Positions 26,060-34,073 are shown, numbered from the stretch's first letter. The stretch: 64,000 nt of DNA from Clostridia bacterium (GCA_910574835.1 CAJTDE010000006.1:62001-126000), one strand, 5' to 3'. Numbers and translations: made by a program. Notes: generated by a model from the sequence alone, not told the origin.

Positions 26060-26088
26060 ATTATACTATTACATCAAAACAGGGGCAA
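26060..26088 (-). promoter_or_regulatory. Promoter of the WYL gene pair
   Basis: On the minus strand: TTGCCC (26088-26083), 17-base spacer, TATAAT (26065-26060). The 416-base gap to the TlpA-like gene holds this promoter and the two R repeats. Confidence 0.7.
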
Positions 26089-26174
26089 TCAAAAAACAAA
26101 AAAAGAATATCAAAAATCAGAAACATGAGTTATAATAGAACTGGTTTCACAGAAAAAGATACTTTCTGCTGGCC

Positions 26175-26290
26175 GGTAAAGCCGTAAAGGCGCACGAGAG
26201 AAACTTTTATGAGTGTCCTTTCGAATAAAAGTTTCTCTCATTGCAGGTGCGCCGAAGTGACTTTACCCTTTAGTGCCGTCGCGCAGCGAC
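26175..26290 (+). repeat. R-family structured repeat, copy R2
   Basis: Full-length R unit with inner arms GAGAGAAACTTTTAT and ATAAAAGTTTCTCTC and the end hairpin GTCGCGCAGCGAC (26278-26290). It is immediately followed by a second unit, so it does not itself supply a ribosome binding site. Confidence 0.85.
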
Positions 26291-26420
26291 TAAGTAAAGT
26301 CGCAAAGGCGCACGAGAGAAACTTTTATGAGTGTCCTTTCGAATAAAAATTTCTCTCATTGCAGGTGCGCCGAAGTGACTTTACCCTTTAGTGCCGTCGC
26401 GCAGCGACTTTAATAGGAGG
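26291..26420 (+). repeat. R-family structured repeat, copy R3
   Basis: Second unit in direct tandem with R2, with few differences (one arm reads ATAAAAATTTCTCTC). It ends GTCGCGCAGCGAC, then TTTAATAGGAGG, which is the ribosome binding site of the TlpA-like gene at 26427. Confidence 0.85.
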
Positions 26421-26426
26421 AATACC

Positions 26427-27026
26427 ATGTATAAAATGAAAAAACAATACCTTTTACCAGGCATTTTAGCGGCAATGCTTTTATGCGGCTGTACCGGAAA
26501 GGACGCTGCAAAGAATCCAGAGCCGGAAGCAAAGACAGAAGAAAGCGTTGCTCCCGAAAATGAGGAGAATACAGCATCGGAAGCCGTGGCCTTTGAGGGG
26601 CAGGATCTGGATGGAAACACCATTTCTCAGGACATATGCGCCGAGTCAAAGCTAACCATGATCAATGTCTGGGCCACCTACTGCAACCCCTGTTTGAAGG
26701 AGATGCCGGAGCTGGGAGAACTGGCACAGGAATACGAAAAGGCGGATTTTCAGCTGATTGGCATTGTAAGCGATGTTGTGGAGGGTCAGGATGAGGATGC
26801 TGAGGAAGCCGCCGCATATGCGGCTGAATTGGTGGAGAAGACAGGGGCGTCTTATCCCCACATGCTTTTGAACGAATCGCTGTACCTTGGGCTGCTTGCG
26901 GATGTTTCCGCCGTACCCACCACATTTTTCCTCAATGAAAAGGGCGAGATTTTGGATGTGGTTGTAGGCGCTATGGACAAAACCCATTGGAAGGAGAAAA
27001 TAGATGGGCTTCTTAAAGATCTGTAA
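26427..27026 (+). CDS. TlpA/ResA-like thioredoxin-fold lipoprotein
   Basis: The 199-residue lipoprotein has the lipobox LCGC at Cys22, an acidic linker, and a thioredoxin fold whose redox motif WATYCNPC puts cysteines at about 86 and 89. It likely exchanges disulfides outside the membrane. It begins a three-gene set (lipoprotein, CXXC peptide, membrane ferredoxin) seen in many Clostridia, suggesting that electrons pass from the ferredoxin-like membrane protein to extracytoplasmic thiols. The start is fixed by AGGAGG at 26415-26420, part of repeat R3. Confidence 0.9.
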   Translation: MYKMKKQYLLPGILAAMLLCGCTGKDAAKNPEPEAKTEESVAPENEENTASEAVAFEGQDLDGNTISQDICAESKLTMINVWATYCNPCLKEMPELGELAQEYEKADFQLIGIVSDVVEGQDEDAEEAAAYAAELVEKTGASYPHMLLNESLYLGLLADVSAVPTTFFLNEKGEILDVVVGAMDKTHWKEKIDGLLKDL

Positions 27027-27156
27027 ACAAAAAGCCTGGCTTCTGGGAACGGCTCTTGGAATCGTATTTCTGGGACTGGGAGCGGCCGGGGGACAGTTGG
27101 AAATTGTCTGGAAAAAGGCGGTTATGATCTGTCTGGAATGTATTGGAATCGGGTGA
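27004..27156 (+). CDS. CD1871A-family CXXC-motif membrane peptide
   Basis: A 50-residue peptide begins MGFLKICKQKAWLLGTALGI, has one membrane helix and ends with the CXXC motif ICLECIGIG. The start overlaps the end of the TlpA-like gene by 23 bases and the stop lies 1 base before the next gene. CD1871A-type peptides occur between a redoxin lipoprotein and a 4Fe-4S membrane protein in Clostridia, and the CXXC could relay electrons or thiols between them. Confidence 0.85.
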   Translation: MGFLKICKQKAWLLGTALGIVFLGLGAAGGQLEIVWKKAVMICLECIGIG

Positions 27157-27157
27157 C

Positions 27158-28018
27158 ATGATGAGAAAAAATTTGCGGCTTAAGGTACAGATTTTATTTA
27201 CCATCCTTACTAACGGGTACGCCTATGGCTTCCTGAACGGAAAGATTTACCAGGGAACGCTTAAATACGCCTGTGTTCCCGGCTTAAACTGCTATTCCTG
27301 TCCGGGAGCCATTGGGTCCTGTCCTATAGGGGCGCTCCAGGCGGTGCTGAATCAGCGGAATCTTCAGATTCCCTTCGGCGTTCTGGGATTTCTTTTCGTG
27401 TTCGGAAGTATTCTGGGACGCTTTGTCTGCGGCTGGCTCTGTCCCTTTGGACTGGTACAGGATGTGCTTCACCGGATTCAGCTGTTCAGGAAAAGGAAGC
27501 GCCTGCCCTACCATTCCGTACTCAAATACGGAAAATATGCGACCCTTATTTTCCTGGTATGCATCGGCTCATTATTTCTCTTCGGCGGCTTTGCAAAGGT
27601 TCCGGCCTTCTGCAAATATCTGTGCCCTTCGGGAACGCTGTTCGGAGCCTTGCCTCTGCTTAGCGGAAATCAGCTTCTCCGCAGTCAGGCAGGAGGGCTG
27701 TTTTTCTGGAAGCTTGGGATTCTGCTGGCGCTTTTGATTCTTTCCGTGAAGATTTACCGGCCTTTTTGCCAGTATCTTTGTCCTCTGGGGGCCATATACG
27801 GATGGTTCAACCGGTTCAGCCTGGTGCGGATTCACTGGGAAGAGGAGCGGTGTATTTCCTGCCATGCCTGTGAGGGAGCCTGTCCGGTGGGGCTTTCCCT
27901 TAAGGAAATATCACGTTCCCCGGAGTGTATCCGCTGCGGCAGGTGCGTCCGGGCATGCTCTGTGGAGTGTCTCCATTTTGGGAACCGGAAGCCCGTACTG
28001 GAAAAAGAGAAAAAATGA
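27158..28018 (+). CDS. NapH/NosR-like membrane 4Fe-4S protein
   Basis: The 286-residue membrane protein has about five helices, two membrane-side C-x3-CP motifs (CGWLCPFG and CQYLCPLG, with CKYLCPSG between them) and a C-terminal two-cluster ferredoxin segment CISCHACEGACPVG and CIRCGRCVRACSVEC. The plan is that of NapH-type quinol or electron-transfer proteins. With the redoxin and the CXXC peptide it probably forms a membrane path delivering reducing power to the cell surface. The start is one of two adjacent ATG codons (27158 or 27161); the upstream TTG at 27143 is unlikely. Confidence 0.88.
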   Translation: MMRKNLRLKVQILFTILTNGYAYGFLNGKIYQGTLKYACVPGLNCYSCPGAIGSCPIGALQAVLNQRNLQIPFGVLGFLFVFGSILGRFVCGWLCPFGLVQDVLHRIQLFRKRKRLPYHSVLKYGKYATLIFLVCIGSLFLFGGFAKVPAFCKYLCPSGTLFGALPLLSGNQLLRSQAGGLFFWKLGILLALLILSVKIYRPFCQYLCPLGAIYGWFNRFSLVRIHWEEERCISCHACEGACPVGLSLKEISRSPECIRCGRCVRACSVECLHFGNRKPVLEKEKK

Positions 28019-28074
28019 CGGGCAATTTTTGAAAGCTTGGAAAATACAATTTGCTGAAAAAAAGAGGTCTTATT

Positions 28075-29187
28075 ATGACATGGGATTATTGGATGGATTT
28101 ACAGGTCTGGAAGGAGCGCAGTACGGCCCTGCGGAAAATAAAGGGGACGCAGGCCAGGAAAATTGATTTGTTTCAGAAGTTTTTTATATTCGGGTTCTTT
28201 TGCCTTGCTGTTTTTATTGTCTCTTTCCATGAAGGAAAATTTGATCTGTTATATGGTCTCTTTCTTTTTGTAATATGTGTTCCGGTGCTCCTATTGGCCA
28301 TCTATTTGAACCGTTTGGGAAAGAGAAAAGCCGTCAAAGCCCAGCTTCCGGCGTATCACTGCGTTACAGTCAAGAATGGGATACTGACAGAAGAGCTTAC
28401 GACCCGGGAGGGAACCATAACCAGGGGTGAGAAACCTCTGACAGAGCTGATTGAGGCAGTTCCTTTTCGCGGCGGTCTGTATCTTCGCTTTAACGGGCCG
28501 GCTTTTCTGTTTTTTCCTCAGGCGGCCTTCCGGCAGACGACGCCTCAGCAGAGTGCTGCTTTTATCCGGGCTTCGGCCGCTTCCGCCAGGAACATGATAC
28601 CGGAACCGGCTGCTCCGTTTCCGGAGGATGCGCAGGATCATCCTGCTTATGGCACGCTGTATTTTGAGCTTCCAAAATCCCATGTATATGATTTGTACCG
28701 AAGCTGCAACCTGCATATATTGCGGCATCCAAAGCAGCTTTTTTACAGCCTTTATTCAAGAACAGGGGGACTGCTGCTTTTATTGGGGGTTCTGGTTTTG
28801 CTGCTTATTGTCCTTAATCCGGGATACATATTCTCCGTATTTTTGGGTATTTGCCTGTTCTCTGCGGTTTACTATGCGCTCTTGATTCTTGTATTTCTGA
28901 TAGGGTGCGGGCAGTTGGAGAAAAAAGATAGGCTTTCTGCTTTGTGCGGCCCTCAGCAGATTTCATTTTACGAGGATCGCCTGCATTTAAAAAGACAGCA
29001 AAACTCGCAGCAGATCTTTTACCGGGAGCTTAGAAATCTCTATGAGGCCAGGGATGCCTATTATCTGCTGTATAAGAAAACGTCTCAGATTCTGATGATT
29101 CCCAAATGGGCTTTTACAACGCCGGAGGAGGAAACTATGTTTGTAAGAACACTTCAGAAGAATATTTTGCATGCAAGTAAAAGATGA
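28075..29187 (+). CDS. Membrane protein with two YcxB-like repeats
   Basis: The 370-residue protein has two hydrophobic hairpins (about residues 35-80 and 225-275). Each is followed by a YcxB-like soluble segment: the first contains LYLRFNGPAFLFFPQAAF, the second YYLLYKKTSQILMIPKWAF followed by a Thr-Pro-Glu-Glu helix. YcxB proteins normally have one such unit of about 170 residues, so this is an internal duplication. Function unknown. The ATG at 28075 follows AAGAGGT. Confidence 0.72.
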   Translation: MTWDYWMDLQVWKERSTALRKIKGTQARKIDLFQKFFIFGFFCLAVFIVSFHEGKFDLLYGLFLFVICVPVLLLAIYLNRLGKRKAVKAQLPAYHCVTVKNGILTEELTTREGTITRGEKPLTELIEAVPFRGGLYLRFNGPAFLFFPQAAFRQTTPQQSAAFIRASAASARNMIPEPAAPFPEDAQDHPAYGTLYFELPKSHVYDLYRSCNLHILRHPKQLFYSLYSRTGGLLLLLGVLVLLLIVLNPGYIFSVFLGICLFSAVYYALLILVFLIGCGQLEKKDRLSALCGPQQISFYEDRLHLKRQQNSQQIFYRELRNLYEARDAYYLLYKKTSQILMIPKWAFTTPEEETMFVRTLQKNILHASKR

Positions 29188-29227
29188 TGAACGGTTGTGC
29201 GCATTGATTACATTACATGCTGAAATC

Positions 29228-29256
29228 TTGTATTTCGGTTTGAAATTCGTTATACT
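29228..29256 (+). promoter_or_regulatory. Promoter of the phosphatase/ogt pair
   Basis: TTGTAT (29228-29233), 17-base spacer, TATACT (29251-29256). Confidence 0.55.
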
Positions 29257-29309
29257 GGGAAATGGTTAGATTAGGTATATGGAAATACGGCTATGAGGAG
29301 TGAAGTGTG

Positions 29310-29951
29310 ATGGTGATTTATTTGATTCGTCATGGAGAGACGGATTGGAATACAAAGCGGCTTTTGCAGGGAGCTACGGATATTCCTTTGAATCAGAACG
29401 GAATTGAGGTGGCGCAGCTTACGGCGGAAGGACTGCGGGAGGTAGCGTTTGATTTGATTTTTACCAGTCCTTTGAAACGGGCCAGAGAGACGGCAGAGAT
29501 TATCAGAGGGGAACGCAAGATTCCGATTATTCCCGACGAGCGTCTGCGGGAAATTTCTTTTGGGCCTTATGAGGGCCTTTGCTGCCAAAAGGACGGATGG
29601 AATATCCCCGATCCGGATTTTGGAAATTTTTTTATGAATCCGGGAGAATATGTGCCGCCGGAAGGGGGCGAATCTATCCGGCATCTTTGTGAGCGGACGA
29701 CGGAATTTCTGCAGGAATTGATTCATCATCCGGACTATCAGGATAAAACGATTCTGCTGTCCGGGCACGGAGCTGTGGTGAAGGGGCTTTTGAGCAGTGT
29801 CACCATTACGGATCTGAAGGATTTTTGGAGCGGGGGCGTACATAAGAACTGCGGCGTTTCGATTCTGGATGTGGATGCGGGGAAGATTACTTTGAGGCAG
29901 GAGAATGTGATTTATTATGATGAAGCGAGAAGCAGCAACTATTTTGAATAA
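29310..29951 (+). CDS. Histidine phosphatase family protein
   Basis: The 213-residue protein has the phosphohistidine motif LIRHGETDWN at the N-terminus, the catalytic Glu region RLREISFGPYEGL and the second His in LLSGHGAVVKG. The branch includes cofactor-dependent phosphoglycerate mutases, alpha-ribazole phosphatases and broad phosphatases, and the substrate cannot be decided here. GAGGAG (29295-29300) serves the ATG at 29310 or a GTG one codon earlier. The 3' end overlaps the next gene by 35 bases. Confidence 0.92.
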   Translation: MVIYLIRHGETDWNTKRLLQGATDIPLNQNGIEVAQLTAEGLREVAFDLIFTSPLKRARETAEIIRGERKIPIIPDERLREISFGPYEGLCCQKDGWNIPDPDFGNFFMNPGEYVPPEGGESIRHLCERTTEFLQELIHHPDYQDKTILLSGHGAVVKGLLSSVTITDLKDFWSGGVHKNCGVSILDVDAGKITLRQENVIYYDEARSSNYFE

Positions 29952-30438
29952 GAGAAAATGTATGGTCGCGACGCCTGTAGGGGAGCTGGAGCTTGTGGAG
30001 GACGGGCAGGGAATCTGCGGTCTTTCCTTTGGGGCCTCTTCAGAGAATGAGGATGTTTTGGAGGAGGAGACAGCGCTTTTATCGGAGGCGAAGTGGCAGC
30101 TTCTGGAATATTTTGCAGGGGAGCGCAAAAAGTTTGAGCTTCCTCTTTCTATGCATGGTACAAAGTTTCAGATGCGTGACTGGGAGGAGCTTCTTGCGAT
30201 TCCTTACGGAGAGACCAGGAGCTATGGGGAAATTGCAAGGGCCATTGGCTGCCCGAAGGGGAGCAGGGCCGTGGGGATGGCGAACAGAAATAATCCCATC
30301 GCAATTATTGTGCCCTGCCACCGGGTGATTGGATCGAACGGAAGCCTTACCGGATATGCAGGGAAGAATAAGGCGCTGGATATTAAGGAGTATTTGCTGA
30401 AGCTGGAAGGCGTGAAATTGGAAGGCGCGAAGCTGTAA
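29917..30438 (+). CDS. ogt: Methylated-DNA--protein-cysteine methyltransferase
   Basis: The 173-residue protein removes alkyl groups from O6-alkylguanine by transfer to its own cysteine, in the conserved active site PCHRVIGSNGSLTGYAGG-like segment (here PCHRVI, then LTGYAGKNKALDIKEYLLKLEG). A Lys/Leu-rich repeat (LEGVKLEGAKL) ends the protein. The start could also be ATG 29962. An AlkD-like DNA alkylation repair gene follows within 100 bases, so this is a small alkylation-damage cluster. Confidence 0.94.
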   Translation: MMKREAATILNKRKCMVATPVGELELVEDGQGICGLSFGASSENEDVLEEETALLSEAKWQLLEYFAGERKKFELPLSMHGTKFQMRDWEELLAIPYGETRSYGEIARAIGCPKGSRAVGMANRNNPIAIIVPCHRVIGSNGSLTGYAGKNKALDIKEYLLKLEGVKLEGAKL

Positions 30439-30529
30439 TAACGGCGGCAGAGCTTTTGCGTGACCGGCAATTGATTTTATATGGATATACAAAGAGAGAT
30501 ATTACGGAACCGGAACAGGAGTGAATCGA

Positions 30530-31231
30530 ATGAGTGTGACAATGGATAATGAAGCGGTGCGCAGGCGCCTGCTGGAGCTTGCGGACAGCAAATATCAGAG
30601 CTTCCAGAGCGGACTTGTTCCGGGAGTTGACAATCTTTTGGGAGTGCGGGTGCCGGATCTCCGCAAACTGGCAAAGGAGATTGCAAAGGGAGACTGGGAA
30701 GCATTTCTTGGGAAAAATGATCGGGAATGGTATGAAAATGATATGCTGCAGGGGCTTGTCATTGCCTGTGCGAAAATGGACTTTAAACGCCGTTTGGATT
30801 TGACACGTGAATTTATTCCCCGCATCAGCAATTGGGCGGTATGTGACGTGTTCTGCGGTTCCTTAAAGGAGGCAAAGAAGCACAGGGACGAAGTCTGGGA
30901 GTTCCTCCAGCCGTTTCTTAAGTCCAAGGAGGAATATGAGATCCGCTTCGGCGTTGTGATGCTTTTAAGCCATTTTGTGGAGGAAGCTTATCTTGAGAGG
31001 GCTTTTGCGGCCTTTGATGCCGTTGTCAGTGATGCTTATTATGTGCGGATGGCCGTGGCATGGGCCGTATCCGTCTATTTTGTGCATTTTCCGGATGAGG
31101 GAATGGCTTATCTGAAGCATAATCAGCTGGACGACCGGACGCACAATAAGGCCATTCAGAAGATTACGGAATCTTATCGGGTGGAAAAGGAGATGAAGGA
31201 TGTGCTGCGGGGGATGAAGCGGAAGGTCTGA
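30530..31231 (+). CDS. DNA alkylation repair protein (AlkD-like HEAT-repeat glycosylase)
   Basis: The 233-residue all-helical protein has the AlkC/AlkD-family pattern VPGVDNLLGVRVPDLRKLAK, SNWAVCDVFCGSL and RMAVAWAVSVYFVHFPD (Trp and Asp positions are typical of AlkD). AlkD removes bulky or cationic alkylated bases such as N3- and N7-alkyl purines. It follows ogt and probably acts in the same process. The ATG at 30530 is chosen since AGGAG at 30517-30521 precedes it; the upstream GTG lies in that site. The leader contains an E-like core at 30499-30521. Confidence 0.92.
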   Translation: MSVTMDNEAVRRRLLELADSKYQSFQSGLVPGVDNLLGVRVPDLRKLAKEIAKGDWEAFLGKNDREWYENDMLQGLVIACAKMDFKRRLDLTREFIPRISNWAVCDVFCGSLKEAKKHRDEVWEFLQPFLKSKEEYEIRFGVVMLLSHFVEEAYLERAFAAFDAVVSDAYYVRMAVAWAVSVYFVHFPDEGMAYLKHNQLDDRTHNKAIQKITESYRVEKEMKDVLRGMKRKV

Positions 31232-31239
31232 GGACTTCT

Positions 31240-31281
31240 TTTTTAAGAAGCTTGGCGGTAATCTGACAAGCTTCTTAAAAA
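31240..31281. terminator. Bidirectional terminator between convergent genes
   Basis: TTTTTAAGAAGCTTG (31240-31254) and CAAGCTTCTTAAAAA (31267-31281) form a 15-bp stem with T runs on both strands, between the AlkD-like and DUF3169 genes. Confidence 0.8.
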
Positions 31282-31304
31282 GATAAGAACAAGCCTTTCA
31301 CGGA

Positions 31305-32069
31305 CTATTGTGCAGATTTTTCCTTGCAAACGGTCAGCAGATAAACTCCATAGGGAATCAGCCACATACACCCCACACACAGAAAGGGCAGGAAGCCTAT
31401 GCTAAAAAACGGAACCAGCAGAATCATCAGTATATACAGAACAAAAAAGACAATGTTCAAACTGGAAAATGCCTTATAGGAGGCGGCATAAGTGGCAAGC
31501 CGTTCCTGCTCATCCAGGCTCTCCATCCATTTTTTCCGAAAATGCAGCTCCAGGGCATCGCCTTTCTTTTCCGGATTCAGGATACGAAGCTGCTCCACGG
31601 CTTTCCGCTGCAAAAAGGCCAGAAAAATCATGCAGAACAGGAAACACAGCATACACACAAAAAACAAGTACACGCTCATATGTTTCCCATAGGTGGCAAT
31701 GGTCAGCAGCGCAATGGCCATAAAGAGAACCATGCTTCCCAATATGGAAATTCTAAGGGAAACGTTTAAAAGCCGTTCCGTCTGCCGGTAAAAGGTATCA
31801 TCCGTATCATCATTCCAGCCGTTCCAGTCAGCGATACGTTTCTTTGCCTTTGCCAGAGGTACATAAGAGAAAAGTATGGCCGCCAGACCGATAGGCATGG
31901 TGATCCAGGGGGCATACGCGAGCAGTCCGGTATAAAAATCGGTAACCAGCTTCGTAAAGGGTGTTTCCACATAAAGAATCCCAAAGCATAAGCATGCGCC
32001 GAGGGCGGCTCCTCCCAGAATATACAGGAAAAATCGGATTGTTATTTTTTTCTTATTTGTGCTGTTCAT
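31305..32069 (-). CDS. DUF3169-family membrane protein
   Basis: The 254-residue protein has about six membrane helices in pairs, separated by a charged cytoplasmic segment (about 70-100). DUF3169 proteins are typically encoded directly after a small Cro/CI-type regulator, as here with a 4-base overlap, and are of unknown function. Co-expression with the regulator suggests that the membrane protein is the regulated output. Confidence 0.8.
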   Translation of the reverse strand: MNSTNKKKITIRFFLYILGGAALGACLCFGILYVETPFTKLVTDFYTGLLAYAPWITMPIGLAAILFSYVPLAKAKKRIADWNGWNDDTDDTFYRQTERLLNVSLRISILGSMVLFMAIALLTIATYGKHMSVYLFFVCMLCFLFCMIFLAFLQRKAVEQLRILNPEKKGDALELHFRKKWMESLDEQERLATYAASYKAFSSLNIVFFVLYILMILLVPFFSIGFLPFLCVGCMWLIPYGVYLLTVCKEKSAQ

Positions 32070-32275
32070 TTTTCTCCCTCTTCATATTCAAATAATGTTT
32101 CTACGGATACCTTACAAACTTTGGCAATTTTCAGAGCCAAAGTAACGGAAGGAGAGTAGTCTCCCCGTTCAATCAGACTGATGGTCTGCCTGGAGGCTCC
32201 TACCAGAGCGCCAAGCTGTTGTTGGTTTAAACCAAGCCTGGCCCGATGTTCTTTGAGATGATTGTAAAGCGGCAT
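32066..32275 (-). CDS. XRE-family helix-turn-helix regulator
   Basis: The 69-residue protein is nearly all helix-turn-helix: LNQQQLGALVGASRQTISLI and GDYSPSVTLALKIAKVCKVS. Two identical-class inverted repeats in front of the gene and its promoter fit autorepression. It is coupled to the DUF3169 gene. Confidence 0.92.
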   Translation of the reverse strand: MPLYNHLKEHRARLGLNQQQLGALVGASRQTISLIERGDYSPSVTLALKIAKVCKVSVETLFEYEEGEK

Positions 32276-32327
32276 AGGTATGAGCGTCCTTTCTTTCTGA
32301 GACGAATGACATGAAAGATAGTCAAAA

Positions 32328-32380
32328 TGACAAATATCATTGTCAAATCATAGTATACAGATGACAAAGAAAGTTGTCAA
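32328..32380 (-). promoter_or_regulatory. Promoter and two operators of the XRE/DUF3169 pair
   Basis: The minus-strand promoter is TTGACA (32380-32375), 17-base spacer, TATACT (32357-32352). Inverted repeats TGACAA-N6-TTGTCA lie at 32328-32345 and 32362-32379; the latter overlaps the -35 and spacer. Their centres are 34 bases apart. Confidence 0.82.
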
Positions 32381-32389
32381 TAGTAAAAT

Positions 32390-32420
32390 AGAAATAAGAA
32401 TAAGAATAAGAATAAGAATA
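32390..32420. repeat. Short AATAAG tandem repeat
   Basis: About four and a half copies of AATAAG run into the terminator stem at 32412-32470. Confidence 0.7.
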
Positions 32421-32470
32421 CCCTCCGAGTACAAAGAAAGTATCGCTTTATACACGGAAGGTATTCTTAT
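32412..32470 (-). terminator. Terminator of the sigma/anti-sigma operon
   Basis: ATAAGAATACC and GGTATTCTTAT arms with inner TCCG and CGGA form a long stem after the anti-sigma gene, read leftward. Confidence 0.7.
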
Positions 32471-32498
32471 AAAAAATGCAATAAATTTTTGTTAAATC

Positions 32499-33335
32499 TT
32501 ATTTCATGGTATCCACAAGCTCCTTCATGGTATCAAAAGAAACCTGACCTGTTAAGGTATAACGAATACCATCCGCAACAAAAACAGCAATTTTTTTCGA
32601 TACATAGTCTGCCGGAGGTTCTTCTCCAATGGTATCCTCCACAAGATTCACCAGATATCCCTGTGCAGATTCATATTGTTCCACAAAATGATACATTCCA
32701 AGATAATCCGTATCCCATCCATGTGCCAGCTGTTCCTTGCCTAAGATCAAATCAATCTTTAAGGAAACAGGTGAATAGTATACCTCGCCGTGATCGTAGG
32801 AATAGCGGTCCATGTCTTTAAGCAGTTGGTAATTGTCAGTGTCACCCAAGATAAAATTATTTACCGTAATCATTGCATAGCTTTTCGGATCTGTCCGGAT
32901 ATGGCACTGCATATAGGGATGATCCCGGGAAAGCGCATGGTCCAGCAGAGTTATTCCCAATTCATTTCTTAACTCCGAATAGCTGCCGTAGTCCTTTTCA
33001 ATGAAACCAAATTCATTGGCGGCAGCTTCCGGTGCATTTATCCTGACAAGCTCCATAGAATCCAGCTTCGGCAGTACTTCATCATTTACCTGGATCTGAT
33101 TCAGCAAATGATACCCGGCAGAAACGGTAGCGCCTCCTAAGACAAGAACTGCCGCAAGGGCCGCGGCGGTTTTCCAAATCCGATTCGGTTTCCGGAAGGA
33201 AGTTCTGCTTCGTATTTTGTCCTTAAGAGCATCGCTCATCCTTATATCCTTAAGCTCCTGATCAATGGTATGCTTCATTTCGGATATTTCCATATGATTC
33301 GGGTCAATCGCGTTTTCTATATTAGTTCTCTTCAT
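32499..33335 (-). CDS. Anti-sigma factor-like single-pass membrane protein
   Basis: The 278-residue protein has a cytoplasmic N-terminal segment (1-60), one membrane helix (about 58-78, WKTAAALAAVLVLGGATVSA) and a long external part ending in a DUF4367-like segment (VADGIRYTLTGQVSFDTMKE). Its gene overlaps the upstream ECF sigma gene by 14 bases, the normal arrangement for a cognate membrane anti-sigma factor. The ATG at 33335 is preferred, as AAAGGAGG lies seven bases before it; an ATG at 33341 overlaps that site. Confidence 0.8.
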   Translation of the reverse strand: MKRTNIENAIDPNHMEISEMKHTIDQELKDIRMSDALKDKIRSRTSFRKPNRIWKTAAALAAVLVLGGATVSAGYHLLNQIQVNDEVLPKLDSMELVRINAPEAAANEFGFIEKDYGSYSELRNELGITLLDHALSRDHPYMQCHIRTDPKSYAMITVNNFILGDTDNYQLLKDMDRYSYDHGEVYYSPVSLKIDLILGKEQLAHGWDTDYLGMYHFVEQYESAQGYLVNLVEDTIGEEPPADYVSKKIAVFVADGIRYTLTGQVSFDTMKELVDTMK

Positions 33336-33825
33336 ACCCATCCTCCTTTAAAATTTTTTTCAATCTGTTCCTTGCACGGTTTAAACGCTGCGCTGTGGCA
33401 TTTTCTGTCTTTCCAAGGATCTTGGCAATCTCTTTTACGGGCAATTCCTGGTAGTAGTGCAGCACAAGAACCTGTCTGTCATTTACATTCAGCTTCATAA
33501 CGGCGGTTGAGACAAAGTCCTTTTCCGGAAATGAGTCCGCCGGGTCCGCGCCAATCTGCTCCGGCGGCTCCGGAAGGTTATTTTTGCTGATGCCAAACCA
33601 GCGGGTCCGCATCATATTTTTGCAGCAATTAATTGCAATACGTATCAGCCAGGTTCGTTCACTGGACTTGTGCTCAAAGGAGCCGTAAGCCTTCATAGCC
33701 TTTAAAAATGTCTCCTGTACGGCGTCCTCCGCAAGATGATAGTCCTTCAGATACATATAGCACATACGCAGAATCGTATCGCCGTATTCATTCATAATTC
33801 TTTCTAAAAATTGGTCTGCCGGCAT
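33322..33825 (-). CDS. ECF-type RNA polymerase sigma factor
   Basis: The 167-residue protein contains sigma region 2 (DTILRMCYMYLKDYHLAEDA then VQETFLKAMKAYGSFEH) and region 4 with its helix-turn-helix (HYYQELPVKEIAKILGKTEN). It directs transcription in response to an envelope signal sensed by the downstream membrane protein. The ATG at 33825 follows AAAGGAGG; 14 extra upstream codons to another ATG lack such a site. I could not identify an ECF-type autoregulatory promoter with confidence. Confidence 0.93.
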   Translation of the reverse strand: MPADQFLERIMNEYGDTILRMCYMYLKDYHLAEDAVQETFLKAMKAYGSFEHKSSERTWLIRIAINCCKNMMRTRWFGISKNNLPEPPEQIGADPADSFPEKDFVSTAVMKLNVNDRQVLVLHYYQELPVKEIAKILGKTENATAQRLNRARNRLKKILKEDGYEEN

Positions 33826-33960
33826 TTGGGACCTCCTTTCACTGATTTGCACATGGCCTTTGTGCATAAAGGTATACCTGTAAGGTGTTTCACTTATTAG
33901 ACACAGTCTTATAATAAAATATTACTCGATATGGAAAATAAATTTAATATTTTTTTATTC

Positions 33961-33989
33961 TTGACAAATCTATCATACTTCCGTATAAT
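33961..33989 (+). promoter_or_regulatory. Sigma-A promoter of the ADP-ribose operon
   Basis: TTGACA (33961-33966), 17-base spacer, TATAAT (33984-33989). It is a perfect consensus, 85 bases before the NADAR gene. Confidence 0.8.
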
Positions 33990-34073
33990 ATAACAAAAAT
34001 GATAATATCTGATTGATAATATCAAATAAAAAATATAATTGCGGCTTCTGCCCGGAATAGGAGAGATAGAACA

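Noticed and set aside
26175-26420. Direct repeats resembling a CRISPR fragment
   Set aside because: Units are long palindromes of about 120 bases without variable spacers, and similar units occur singly elsewhere; no cas genes.
32390-32420. AATAAG microsatellite as a phase-variation tract
   Set aside because: It lies beyond the stop codons, next to a terminator, and is not within a promoter spacer or coding region.
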